From a bacterium (lineage in GTDB: Bacteria > Actinomycetota > Acidimicrobiia > Spongiisociales > Spongiisociaceae), in contig JAPPHZ010000038.1 of the NCBI GenBank assembly GCA_028820935.1, positions 1 to 64,000 of the forward strand: 64,000 nt of DNA. The letters run 5' to 3'. Position 1 is the stretch's first letter; every line of letters begins with the position of its first letter. Positions 16,333 through 25,432 of the stretch are shown here, piece after piece. Below the pieces are notes generated by a model, which was not told where the DNA came from, made no database searches, and worked only from the letters and a program-made list of their open reading frames with translations. The translations under genes were made by a program, and so were the position numbers.

Positions 16333-17646
16333 CTAGGACACTGCCGGGACGTCGAAGACGGTGGGCTCCGAGACCTCGGCCTCGAGGGCCGAGATGGCGG
16401 TCTCCACGACCCGGCGGCGATACTCCATCTCGTCGGCCGCGTCCAGCTCCGGATCGCCGAAGGGATGGGTGACTGCCTTGCCCTGGACGATCCGGAGAAC
16501 GCCCACGGACTCGGCCAAGGGGACCAGCGCCGTGACCAGCGCCGCTGGAACGCCCTGGTTCTCGATCGACTTGGCGAGCGTAGACCCGCTACGCGTCCCC
16601 GTCCCTCAGGTCGAACCCACGATCGCGGCCTGAACCCCGTCCGCGATCAGGGCGCGTCCCATCTCGGCGCCGATGCGGGTCATGTCGCGCAGGGTGCCCA
16701 TGTTGCCCGTGGTGCTCAGTAGCTCGGGATGGAGGCTGAGCCGGCCCGCCTGCTCCATGAACCGGGCGGCGTCGAGCGGTACCTGGCGGTCGGGGTCCTG
16801 GTTGGCGAAGCTCGTGTCGATACCGCCATGCACCGATTCGAACTCGCCCTCGGCGAAGCCTTCCCGGTCCTGGATCGGGTATCTCATCCAGTCGGTCGCC
16901 CATCCCGACGGCAGCCGGTCGGGGTTGCCAGCCGGAACAATCCCTGCCTCGGTCACCAGCGCCAACCGGAAGGGGGCGCCGCTCGCGATCGGCTCGGAGG
17001 CTTCCGCGGGCTCGTAACTGGGAAGCGGCCACTCCGTTACGAAGGGCTCCCCGCGCATCTTCGTGAGCAGCATGTCGATCGCCCGGGTAGAACCCCGCAC
17101 GTCTTCGAACTTGTTGCGGCGGAGCCCCTTGGTAAGGACGCCCTCGTCCGCGGCGCTGCCGAGTGCTTCACCCCGTCCCAGCCTGGACGCCAGTTGCGCG
17201 AGGCGTTCGAGGGCGGTGGTCATGCCGGCGGCTGTCTCGGCGGTGGCGAGGATCGGGACCCATGCGCGGTACTCGGCGGCGCCCGGGCTCTCAGGATGGA
17301 GTCCGGTAAGCGCCGGCACGCCGAGGTGTTCGATCACCGCCGAACAAACCGCGCCGCAGGCCAGGCCGTACCGCCCGGATCCGAACGCCGGTCCGGCCAC
17401 CACGACATCGGGATCGAACCCGGAGATCAACCCGATCACCTCGTCCACCGCGCCACTCCCGCCTTGCGCCATGTAGTTGTCGCCGCCGATGACGGTCCCG
17501 ACGATCCGGTCCTCGCCTTCCAGGAAGCGGGTCAGACCCCGGCCGCTTCCCACCGGACCCGGTTCGGAGACCGGTCCCATGCCCGCCTGGTCCTCGCCGC
17601 CCAGCCCCCCGAAGAACTGGTTGAGATAGTGGACGATTCTCGCCAT
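16333..17646 (-). CDS. GrdB/GrdF-like reductase component B subunit with in-frame UGA (probable selenoprotein)
   Basis: A 437-residue protein if the TGA at 16606-16608 is read as selenocysteine (Sec347). The part before it matches the substrate-specific component B of glycine, sarcosine and betaine reductases (DVVVAGPAFGSGRYG, GNMGTLRDMTRIG). After the TGA the same frame continues as GTGTRSGSTLAKSIENQG and ends with KAVTHPFGDPEL and EVSEPTVFDVPAVS, matching the known C-terminus, where clostridial proteins have U-G-T-C-T-R-C-G. Total length equals the family's (about 436). A SECIS-like hairpin follows the TGA. These enzymes cleave C-N bonds reductively. The partner GrdE-like gene lies ten bases upstream. 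Components A and C are not in the window. Confidence 0.85.
16578..16594 (-). promoter_or_regulatory. Candidate bacterial SECIS hairpin for the GrdB-like UGA
   Basis: On the coding strand a perfect 6-bp stem GCGTAG/CTACGC closes a five-base loop CGGGT. The loop begins 18 bases after the UGA. Bacterial SECIS elements lie directly after the UGA inside the coding sequence, with a G-containing apical loop about 16 to 37 bases downstream, so position and shape fit. This is read by eye, without an energy calculation. Confidence 0.6.
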
Positions 17647-17656
17647 CGGTTACCTC

Positions 17657-18991
17657 TCAGTACTCCTCGCCGCGGATACGTGTCCCACCGAACTGGTGGG
17701 TGCTGGCCATGACGATGGCCAGCGGCGCCTCGAACGCGCCGGACGGGTCTTCTTCGATCCGGATCAGTGCGTCACCGCCGATCACCCGCTCCACGGGCTC
17801 GAAGCGAACGGCCTCCTCGTAGTTTCCGGTGCTCACGATGGCATCGGCTTCCGGTACGAAGTGGACGAAGCCGGACTCGCCCGGGTTGGCCGCCATCTCC
17901 ATCGACAGCATCGTCGTGGTCACTCCCCGCCGCTCCAGGTTCCTGCATATCATCATGGCGTCGACGGCGGGATGCCCGCCGCCGGCGTAGTTGATCAATG
18001 CCCCTTCGGCTCCCATCATGATCGCCAGGTTGGCCGCATGGTTGGCGAGGCGCTCCTTGGCGGCGCGGGTGTCTCCGTTGGTGAAGAGGACCACCCCCCG
18101 GAAATCGATGTCCTTGCCGTGGCGGCCGTAGAGGTCCTCGATGATGGCGTGGTTCTGCACGGTGTAGGTGAGTTCCCGCATGCAGGCGATGGCGTTCCAG
18201 CCGCACACCAGCGCCCCGTCGAGCAGCTCGTTCGGATGGATCGGCGTGGGCAGGTGGGCGGCGCCGCCGATGGCCCCGGCCCCGGGAGCGATCTCGCCAT
18301 GCAGGAACGGGATGGCCAGCTGGTACAGGTACACGACCGCCGGTAGCCCGTTGACCGGCGAGGGGGCCAGGTCGTAGGTGTCCACCCGGTCGGGTCTCTT
18401 CCCGAGGGTTGTCTCGGCCAGGTACCGGGCCGCCTTGAGGCCAGCGAGTCGGACCGCCTTGTTGTATTCGACCGCCTCCGGCGTTCCCTCGAAGACGTTG
18501 GTGGGACGGTCCTCGCTCTCGAGCAGTGCGGCGGTCGGCTCACAGGAGACCACCACGTTGATCAGTTCCGAGAGGGGCGAGTATCCGGCTGTGGATCCGG
18601 CCATGTCGAAGACGGCTTCCCGCCAGTAGCGCGGTTCGCCCGGTACCGGAAGGGCGGTCTCCACGACCGCCACCCCTTTCAGGGCGTGGGCGGTTCCCGT
18701 GCCGACCAGCCGCGGCACGGTCAGGAGACCCGAGAAGTCCGTGCCGGGAGGGTCCACCTTGATCCTCGGCTCCACCGCGTCGATCGCGTTGATCACCCTG
18801 ACCGATTCCCCGGGCCGGATGATCTCCACCGAAACGGCGGCAAGATCGGGATCCGCGGACAGCTGCTCTTCCAACTCTCCGATGTTGATGGTGAGGATGC
18901 CGTCGGAGAAAGTGGTCTCAGCGCCGGCCCGGACATCGGACACGTCGAATGACCCGACGTCCAGGATCTGGCGGCGCGGGCCGGAACTCAT
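17657..18991 (-). CDS. GrdE-like reductase component B proprotein subunit
   Basis: A 444-residue protein resembling GrdE/GrdG/GrdI, the second subunit of component B of glycine/sarcosine/betaine reductase. Blocks shared with that family include the PRxxDVGSFDVSDVRAG-like N-terminus, TYTVQNHAIIEDLYGRHGKD, NLERRGVTTTMLS and EADAIVSTGN. In clostridia this subunit is a proprotein cleaved at a Cys to make a pyruvoyl group; Cys in VVSCEPT or LVCGWNAIAC are candidates, but I cannot fix the site. It precedes the selenoprotein-type partner by ten bases, as in grd operons. It may act with a downstream electron donor other than clostridial GrdA. Confidence 0.82.
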   Translation of the reverse strand: MSSGPRRQILDVGSFDVSDVRAGAETTFSDGILTINIGELEEQLSADPDLAAVSVEIIRPGESVRVINAIDAVEPRIKVDPPGTDFSGLLTVPRLVGTGTAHALKGVAVVETALPVPGEPRYWREAVFDMAGSTAGYSPLSELINVVVSCEPTAALLESEDRPTNVFEGTPEAVEYNKAVRLAGLKAARYLAETTLGKRPDRVDTYDLAPSPVNGLPAVVYLYQLAIPFLHGEIAPGAGAIGGAAHLPTPIHPNELLDGALVCGWNAIACMRELTYTVQNHAIIEDLYGRHGKDIDFRGVVLFTNGDTRAAKERLANHAANLAIMMGAEGALINYAGGGHPAVDAMMICRNLERRGVTTTMLSMEMAANPGESGFVHFVPEADAIVSTGNYEEAVRFEPVERVIGGDALIRIEEDPSGAFEAPLAIVMASTHQFGGTRIRGEEY

Positions 18992-19049
18992 GCCGGCGTC
19001 CTCCCGCGCCTCGCGGCGGGCTCGGGACGCTCCCGCCGAGGTCCGGGCT

Positions 19050-20015
19050 TCATGCGACCTGCGGGAGGCCCAGCATCCGGCGGGCCTGGGCGGGGGTGGC
19101 GATCTCGCGGTTCATGTCTTCGGCGATCCTGCGAATACGGCTCACCAGTTGAGCGTTGCCGGTGGCCTTCTCGCCCCGCCGGTAGTAGATGTTGTCCTCG
19201 AGACCAACCCGCACATGGCCTCCGAGCAGGATTCCCAGGACGTTCATCGGGATCTGGAACGGCCCGGTACCGATCACCGAGTAGAGCGCTCCGGCCGGGA
19301 GTTCGTTGATGAGCGACATGAGGTTGGCGGGGGTCGGGAACGACGCGGTCTGGGCGCCCAGGACGAACTGCACCATGTAGGGGGGTGTCACGTTCTCGTT
19401 GTAGATCAGATCGCGCAGCACCCAGTACTGCCCGGGGTCGTAGATCTCCAACTCCGGCTTCATCCCGCGCTCGGCGATTACCGACGCATAGTGGTTCAGC
19501 TCACCGTAGGTCGTGCCGCTGCACATGTCGTACTCGACCGGCCCGCGGGGATGCGGAAGGTGGGGAGGCCGCTCCGGCATGGTGAATTGCGACACGAACG
19601 GGCCCAGGTTGAGGGTGGCCACGTCCGGGGCCGGGTCGGCGTACAGCGGCGAGTACCGTTCCTCCGTGGTCAGGGTGGGCCCGCCGCCGGTGCTGTTGTT
19701 GATGATCACATCCGGGCATAGCTCCCGGATCATCCCGTTCACCTTCCCGTAGTCGGCGGGGTTGCCGGTGCACTGGCTCCAGTCGTCGGGATCCCGCACG
19801 TGCACGTGTATCTGTGACGCGCCGGCTTCGTATGCCCTCCGGGCTTCCTCCGCCTGCTCCTCCGGAGTCTCCGGAAGAGCCGGATTCGACTCCTTGCCAT
19901 GGCCGCCGCCGCTGATGGCCGCGGTGATGATCAGGGGCGGCAGCGCACTCCTAGCCGTCTTCTGCATCCAGAGGTACGGGTCGCGAAAGTCCCAAGTCGC
20001 TTCGATTTCGCCCAT
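19050..20015 (-). CDS. Beta-keto acid cleavage enzyme (BKACE, DUF849)
   Basis: A 321-residue TIM-barrel protein of the BKACE family, which condenses a beta-keto acid with acetyl-CoA to give acetoacetate and a CoA ester (Kce of lysine fermentation is the type). Visible are PLIITAAISGGGHGKE, the zinc-binding IHVHVRDP, NNSTGGGPTLT and RVGLEDNIYYRRGEKA near the end. I start it at MGEIEATW (20015), seven bases after AAAGGA. It has an insert with TMPERPPHLPHP not usual in Kce. It is probably in one operon with the GrdE/GrdB-like genes, 58 bases downstream. Confidence 0.88.
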   Translation of the reverse strand: MGEIEATWDFRDPYLWMQKTARSALPPLIITAAISGGGHGKESNPALPETPEEQAEEARRAYEAGASQIHVHVRDPDDWSQCTGNPADYGKVNGMIRELCPDVIINNSTGGGPTLTTEERYSPLYADPAPDVATLNLGPFVSQFTMPERPPHLPHPRGPVEYDMCSGTTYGELNHYASVIAERGMKPELEIYDPGQYWVLRDLIYNENVTPPYMVQFVLGAQTASFPTPANLMSLINELPAGALYSVIGTGPFQIPMNVLGILLGGHVRVGLEDNIYYRRGEKATGNAQLVSRIRRIAEDMNREIATPAQARRMLGLPQVA

Positions 20016-20162
20016 CGGTGTTCCTTTCGAGACGGTTATCACCCCCAGGCGGCGCCTCGTCGTGGTACCGAGGAATCACCGTACGCGGCCCGGATCACAT
20101 AGAACATAACGGTTCCGGCCGATCGGGCGTAGCCCGTCTCCCGGAGTGCCGGATCCCGGGAG

Positions 20163-21593
20163 TCAAGCCCCGCCTTGCGGCGCCGCCGTTCGCCACGGTT
20201 CGAGCAGCGGGGTGAGCCCGGCACGGGCTACGAGATCCGCGGCTCGAGCGTTCGCTTCCTCGACGACGGCCGCTTCGTCCACCATCGTGCAGCTGCCGTT
20301 CTCGAAGATGACATCGCCGCCGACGATCGTGTGGGTCACGTCGGCGGGGCCGGTCGAGTAGACGACGGAAGCCACCGTGCGGTGGAGCGGTGAGTGGTGG
20401 GGAGCGGACTGATCCACGATCACCAGGTCCGCGAGCTTGCCCGGCGCGATGACACCGGCATCGATGCCCATGTACTCGGCGCCGGCGCGGGTGGCGAGTT
20501 CGATCGCTTCCTCACCGTTCGACTCCGTGGGGTTCTGGGAATGGACGCGCTGGAGGAGGACCGCCTGCTTCATGCAGGCGAACATGTCCAGCCGGTGCCC
20601 GCTGCCCCCGTCCAGACCGAGAGCAACGGTTGTGCCGGCGCCGCGCAGGTCGCGGAGACGCATCACTCCCAGGGCGATGTACTGATGGGAGATCGGGCAG
20701 TAGGCGATACCGGTTCGTGAGTCCCCGACGAGTTCGACCTCGCGGTCGTCGAGGAAGATCCCGTGGGCCAGGGTGGCGCCCCGGCCCAAGAGCCCCCGCT
20801 CAGCCAGCCACAGCACCGGCCTGCGGTCGTACTCCTCGAGATAGAAGACCGGGTCGTTCGCCGCCTCCGAGCAGTGCGAGTGCCAGCCGATCCCTTTCTC
20901 GTGTGCCAGACCGACCGCATCGACCACGAGATCCTGGCTGACGTAGATGATGTTGAGGGGCGCCGGCCAGACGCCCACCCGGGCGCCGGCCGGGCGGGCC
21001 TCGATACAGGCCCGGGTGATGTCGATCTCCTCCTGGTTGGAGTAGCGGAACAACTCGCCCGCCAGGCCGTGTTTGGCCGCCATCCCGGTCAGCTCGCCGG
21101 TCATGCCCCTGGCGACCGCCCCTCGCAGCCCGACCGCCTCGATGGCGTCCGCCACGGCGAGGGTGGATGCGAAGTCGGTGGGGGCGTAATGGTTGTCGAG
21201 CACAGTGGTGACACCGGAGCGAGCGGCCTCCACCGCTCCGAGCTGAGCGCCGATCCTGGCCTCATCGATGGAGATGGCGGTGGTGACCGGCCACATGAAG
21301 TCCGACAGCCACGGCCACAGTTCCAGGCCTTCTCCGAGACCCCGCGTCAGGTACTGGAACAGGTGCTGGTGAGTGTCCACGAGCCCGGGCAGGACCGCCC
21401 CGCCCGTGGTGTCGATGACCCGGCTCGCCTGGTAGTGGCTCAGGTCACGGGCGGTGCCCACCGCTACGATCCGGTCCCCGGTTATGGCCACCGCTCCCGG
21501 GTCGATCAACCGGCGCCGGTCGTCCACGGTGACCACCGCCCCTCCGGTGACCAGCAGGTCGCAGGTGACGTGCTCCGAGGTCGGATCCCCCAT
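20163..21593 (-). CDS. Amidohydrolase, TRZ/ATZ or cytosine-deaminase type
   Basis: A 476-residue amidohydrolase of the group that deaminates or dechlorinates N-heterocycles. Metal ligands are His of VDTHQHLFQY (HxH), His of GWHSHCSE, His of TLAHGIFLDD and Asp of ALGLDGGSG. The ending with APGKLADLVIVD is typical. The ATG at 21593 follows GGAAG; a GTG at 21620 that would overlap the previous gene by seven bases is the alternative. It differs from the pair at 3.1-6.0 kb in the HQYIALGVMRL region, so it likely has a different substrate. Confidence 0.85.
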   Translation of the reverse strand: MGDPTSEHVTCDLLVTGGAVVTVDDRRRLIDPGAVAITGDRIVAVGTARDLSHYQASRVIDTTGGAVLPGLVDTHQHLFQYLTRGLGEGLELWPWLSDFMWPVTTAISIDEARIGAQLGAVEAARSGVTTVLDNHYAPTDFASTLAVADAIEAVGLRGAVARGMTGELTGMAAKHGLAGELFRYSNQEEIDITRACIEARPAGARVGVWPAPLNIIYVSQDLVVDAVGLAHEKGIGWHSHCSEAANDPVFYLEEYDRRPVLWLAERGLLGRGATLAHGIFLDDREVELVGDSRTGIAYCPISHQYIALGVMRLRDLRGAGTTVALGLDGGSGHRLDMFACMKQAVLLQRVHSQNPTESNGEEAIELATRAGAEYMGIDAGVIAPGKLADLVIVDQSAPHHSPLHRTVASVVYSTGPADVTHTIVGGDVIFENGSCTMVDEAAVVEEANARAADLVARAGLTPLLEPWRTAAPQGGA

Positions 21594-21613
21594 GGAGCTT
21601 CCGGCGGGTGGGC

Positions 21614-22276
21614 TCACCACCCGGTGTCCGGTGGCCAGATGTTCGGTCCGGAGATGGGCCGAGGCGCTCCGTCCGAGTAGTACCCGCCGTATCGATCGAG
21701 ATGGGCAGCCGTGTAGGGCGCGGCCGCGTGGTCGCCCGCCGCGGCGCCATCGGTGTGGACCCGATAGAGCCAGAACTCGGTGGCGATGTCGAGATTCTGG
21801 TTGATGTCGAAACGGAGCAGCCCCTGTTCCGCTGCTGCGGCTGCACGGGCCTGCTCCGTCACCGATCCGATGAAGCCGTCGGTGTCCTCGGGTCGCACGG
21901 AGATGCGCGCCTGGTAGACCACCATCCCCCCGGTGGATGGAGGATCTTCGGATCGCTCCCCGGTCGCGTCACGGCGCGCCTTGGCGGTGCTGTCGAGGCT
22001 GCGGCACGTTGCCCAGACCAGTTGATCCGCCATTCCATCGGTAGCCGCAAACCAGGCTGCGAAGTGCGCCGACTCGCCGTGGGCTTCGACCGCGCCGTCA
22101 TCGTCGTAGATCTCGTTGAATCCCACCCTGGCCGGGTCCGTATCGTCACCGAAGATGTCGAAACGGCGGCACCCTGGCTCGGTCGCCACAGACGCACGGG
22201 CGTTGGCGATCGACGCCGTCAGGAACCTTTCCAGGTGATCCTGGCGGATGGTGGCCTGAACAGTGATGGTTCTCAT
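21614..22276 (-). CDS. Protein with two tandem ABM (dimeric alpha-beta barrel) domains
   Basis: A 220-residue protein made of two copies of the antibiotic-biosynthesis-monooxygenase/LsrG-like ferredoxin fold. The first (1-105) has ARASVATEPGCRRFDIFGDD and FNEIYDDDGAVEAHGES; the second (about 120-220) has AAAAEQGLLRFDINQN and EFWLYRVHTDGAAAGDHAA. Such domains act as cofactor-free monooxygenases or as isomerases. Fusing two in one chain makes a single-chain version of the usual dimer. It is the first gene of the minus-strand series leading to the GrdE/GrdB-like pair. Confidence 0.78.
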   Translation of the reverse strand: MRTITVQATIRQDHLERFLTASIANARASVATEPGCRRFDIFGDDTDPARVGFNEIYDDDGAVEAHGESAHFAAWFAATDGMADQLVWATCRSLDSTAKARRDATGERSEDPPSTGGMVVYQARISVRPEDTDGFIGSVTEQARAAAAAEQGLLRFDINQNLDIATEFWLYRVHTDGAAAGDHAAAPYTAAHLDRYGGYYSDGAPRPISGPNIWPPDTGW

Positions 22277-22432
22277 GTCGTTCCCGTCGGGTGCGTTACA
22301 ACGCTAGCGGTCTACCCCTTCCCGCATCGTTGGATTCGGCCGTTCGGCGGCCAGGACCGGCGGGTAAGATTTTTCGAGATGGTATGCCTCCGCAGGCAGA
22401 CCACTGGCCGGCTCCCGAAGGGACGATGGAAT

Positions 22433-24028
22433 ATGGCAACCGGAGGGGCTATCTCCGCAAGGGGAGTATCCGGTTGGCGATCGGCCGCCCTCGGGGTTGC
22501 AGGCGTGGGAGTCCTCCTCGCGGGATGGGAGTTGGTCGGCCAATTCGAGGTGTTCGGTAGGGGTTGGCCGCCTTTCACGGATGTTCTCGAGTCTCTCTCC
22601 AAGGACAGGGAAATCCTGCGTCGGGCCGCCGCAGGCACGATCCGGGACGCGGTGCGGGGATTCGCCGCCGGGATGGCACTGGGAATCTCTCTGGCCATCA
22701 TCGGGCTGGTCATCATCCCGCTCCGCCGGGGCATCGGGCGCCTGGCCACCGTTGTCAATTCCATCCCCTGGATCGCCCTGGGCCCGCTCATCGTCATGGT
22801 GGTGTCATCGTCGGCGACTCCGGTGGTCTTCGCGAGCCTGGCCGTGTTCTTCTCGAGCTTCATCGCGGTGAGTTCCGGTTTCAACCTCGTGAGCGCATCC
22901 CATCAGGACGTGTTCACCGTTCTGGGGGCGTCCAGGACCAGCCGCTTCTGGAGGCTGGAGATACCGGCGGTGCTGCCTTCGATCGTGTACGCGGCCAAGC
23001 TCGGCGCTCCCGCCGCCATGTTCGGCGTGGTCTTCGGCGAGTGGTTCGGCACGACCGAGCCAGGATTGGGCCTGGTGATGGTCGTGGCCCTCCAGCAGTT
23101 CTTCACCGCCCGGCTCTGGGCCGCCGCAGGGCTGACGGCCTTCATAGCGATCGTGGCTTTCGGCCTCTTCGCCCTGGTGGAAGAACTGGTCCGGCGTCGC
23201 GACTTCTCCGTCCGCCAGGACGTGCGGGAACTGGCCGATGCCGGCCGATCGAAGGAGGGGGAGAGGGAGCCCGCTTCCTGGCGCGGCCGGCTGGTGGACA
23301 TTGCTCTCACGGTGTGGCCCTTCGTCTTGGTCATCGGCTTCTGGCAGTTCGCGGTCACGATCTGGGACGTCAGTCCCATCGTGGCCCCCACCCCCGAATC
23401 GGTGGTGAGCGACATCGCCGGAGATCCCGGTACCTACCTCTCGTACACGTTCAACACGCTGCAGATGGCTGCGGTGGGTCTGCTGGTCGGCAGCCTCATC
23501 GGGCTGGTGGCGGCACTGGCGAGCTGGCTGTCTCCGGTGCTGAGGGGCATGCTCACCACACCCATGATCATCATGTACTCCGTTCCGCTGGTAGCGACCG
23601 TCCCGATCATGGCGAGGGTGATCGGTTACACGCGGACCACGGTTGTGGCGGTTGCCGCCCTGGTCTCGATGTTCCCGACCTTCGTGCTGGTCAGTTCCGG
23701 TTTTCGTTCCACACCCCCCGGCGCCGACGATGTGTTCTCCGTCATGGGAGCACGGCGCCGCGCCAGATTGCGTCACCTGGCGTTGCCTTCAGCAGTACCC
23801 GACTTCCTCACCGCGCTCCGGCTGAACGGGGCCCTGGCGATCGTCGCCGCGATCTTGGGGGAGTACCTCACCGGCCGCGACGGCCTCGGGTGGCTCTTCG
23901 CTCTCTCGTACGGCGGTCTCGAAATGGCTCGGGCCTGGGGCTCCGCGGTGGTAATAGTCGTCCTGTCGGTGGTCGTATACGTCGGCGCCAGCCGGCTCGA
24001 GGAGCGCGGGCAGCAGCGGATGCTCTAG
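22433..24028 (+). CDS. Fused double permease of an NMT1/SsuC-type ABC transporter
   Basis: A 531-residue membrane protein containing two complete MetI-type permease domains in tandem, joined by a charged linker (DVRELADAGRSKEGEREPAS, about 260-280). Each half has its own coupling loop: LGASRTSRFWRLEIPAVLPS in the first and MGARRRARLRHLALPSAVPD in the second. The first half resembles the separate protein at 38070-38837 and the second resembles 37228-38070, so it is a fusion of a normally two-gene arrangement. The next gene is the binding protein. I start at the ATG at 22433; an ATG at 22380 is possible. Confidence 0.85.
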   Translation: MATGGAISARGVSGWRSAALGVAGVGVLLAGWELVGQFEVFGRGWPPFTDVLESLSKDREILRRAAAGTIRDAVRGFAAGMALGISLAIIGLVIIPLRRGIGRLATVVNSIPWIALGPLIVMVVSSSATPVVFASLAVFFSSFIAVSSGFNLVSASHQDVFTVLGASRTSRFWRLEIPAVLPSIVYAAKLGAPAAMFGVVFGEWFGTTEPGLGLVMVVALQQFFTARLWAAAGLTAFIAIVAFGLFALVEELVRRRDFSVRQDVRELADAGRSKEGEREPASWRGRLVDIALTVWPFVLVIGFWQFAVTIWDVSPIVAPTPESVVSDIAGDPGTYLSYTFNTLQMAAVGLLVGSLIGLVAALASWLSPVLRGMLTTPMIIMYSVPLVATVPIMARVIGYTRTTVVAVAALVSMFPTFVLVSSGFRSTPPGADDVFSVMGARRRARLRHLALPSAVPDFLTALRLNGALAIVAAILGEYLTGRDGLGWLFALSYGGLEMARAWGSAVVIVVLSVVVYVGASRLEERGQQRML

Positions 24029-24130
24029 GCCGTACCGGCCTCCTGCCGTACTCGGCGCGGACAAAACCAGGTGCATTCCCCGACCAGGGGTGGCAGACTG
24101 AAGCACCCGAGGCGAAGTAGGAGGAGACCT

Positions 24131-25309
24131 TTGCGGTACTCACGTAGATCACGACTAGGCGGGATGATTCTCGTATTGGCCTTGCTGGCGGCCGCGTGCG
24201 GAGATGACGAGCCTGCCGCCACGACGGCTGCCCCCGCCACGACCGCCGCGCCCGCAACCACGGTCGCGCCGGATACCACGGCCGCGCCGGATACCACGGC
24301 CGCGCCCACCACAACGGCGGCGCCCACCACAACGGCGGCGCCGACCACCGAAGCTCCCATGGAACCGACGGTTATCCGTGTCCGGCTGAACTGGACGGCG
24401 GATCCCGGATTCCTCGGGCTGTACATGGCGGACGAATTGGGGTTCTTCACCGAGGAGAACGTGGTGGCCGAGTTCGAGTACGGCGGCCCGAACGTGCCGC
24501 ATCCCGTCCAGATCCTGGCCGGGGGAGCTGCGGACATCGGCTTCGGCGGTCTGGCCATCATTGCCGATGCAGTGTCACAAGGCGATGAATTCGTGATCTT
24601 CGGGACAAGGCTTCAAGAGGGCATCCTGGGGATCAGTTCGCTGGCCTCGGACCCGATCCTGACTGCGAGCGACATATGCGGCAGCAAGATCGGGGCCACC
24701 CCCGGTGACATAGTCCAACTCGATGCGCTGCTGACCCTCAACGGGCTGGAGGCCGGGTGTTACGACATGGTCCCGGTTGGTTACGACCCGTCACCGGTCG
24801 CTGAAGGCTTGGTGCGTGGCCAGATCAACTACATGAACAGCCACCCCGTCATTCTCGACTTCATGGGCATCGACAACGTGGCCGTGTCCTATGCCGACCT
24901 GGGCATGCAGATGTATCACGACCTGGCGTTCGTCAACCGAAGCTTCCTGGACGCCAACCGCGATGCGGTGGTGGGATTCCTGCGGGCGATGATCAAGGGC
25001 TGGGAGGCGGCCTTCGCCGATCCGGATGCCGCCATCGACCTCATGATGAACAAGTGGGGAGGGGCCGAGATCGGCATGGACATCTCGTTCCAGCGGCCCG
25101 TCCATGACGCTCAGGTACCTCTGATGACGAGCAGCCTCACCGATGAGAAGGGTCTGTTCCAGATGGACTTCGATCTCATGGCGTCCACTATGTGGGACGT
25201 CTTGGCCCTGACGGGTATCGAGAACCTTCCCAGTGCCGAGTCGATGATCGACACCAGCCTGCTCGATGATGCGTTCGCCGGCTGCGGAGCCTCGCTCCTG
25301 GCCTGCTGA
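24131..25309 (+). CDS. NMT1/THI5-like substrate-binding lipoprotein
   Basis: A 392-residue lipoprotein that binds the substrate for the transporter just upstream. It starts at TTG six bases after AGGAGGAG. After a short basic segment the lipobox LALLAAAC is followed by GDDE, then a Thr/Ala/Pro linker of about 45 residues encoded by short DNA repeats. The binding domain has RLNWTADPGFLGLYMADELG and GGAADIGFGGLA, typical of the SsuA/NMT1 family. It ends GCGASLLAC, a Cys pair shared with the paralogue at 35826. The ligand is unknown. Confidence 0.88.
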   Translation: MRYSRRSRLGGMILVLALLAAACGDDEPAATTAAPATTAAPATTVAPDTTAAPDTTAAPTTTAAPTTTAAPTTEAPMEPTVIRVRLNWTADPGFLGLYMADELGFFTEENVVAEFEYGGPNVPHPVQILAGGAADIGFGGLAIIADAVSQGDEFVIFGTRLQEGILGISSLASDPILTASDICGSKIGATPGDIVQLDALLTLNGLEAGCYDMVPVGYDPSPVAEGLVRGQINYMNSHPVILDFMGIDNVAVSYADLGMQMYHDLAFVNRSFLDANRDAVVGFLRAMIKGWEAAFADPDAAIDLMMNKWGGAEIGMDISFQRPVHDAQVPLMTSSLTDEKGLFQMDFDLMASTMWDVLALTGIENLPSAESMIDTSLLDDAFAGCGASLLAC

Positions 25310-25331
25310 TCGCTCCTGTTTCCGGTTCTAC

Positions 25332-25372
25332 GGAAGTGGCGCTCCCCGACCAAGGGGGCGCCACTTCCTTTT
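25332..25372 (+). terminator. Rho-independent terminator
   Basis: A long stem GGAAGTGGCGC ... GGCGCCACTTCC is followed by TTTT on the plus strand, 23 bases past the binding-protein stop. It ends the plus-strand ABC operon before the convergent ATPase gene. Confidence 0.85.
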
Positions 25373-25432
25373 GTGGATTATGCGCGGGTGCGACGGATCC
25401 GAGGTCTCGGCCTGTCGGTGGGAAGAGAGCCC

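Noticed and set aside
16333-16518. Separate 61-residue gene (TTG start) after the GrdB-like stop
   Set aside because: It is the C-terminus of the GrdB-like protein in the same frame, with family homology continuing across the TGA.
24200-24360. Direct DNA repeats (GCCGCGCC... units) as a CRISPR or tandem array
   Set aside because: They encode the Thr/Ala/Pro linker of the lipoprotein and have no spacers.
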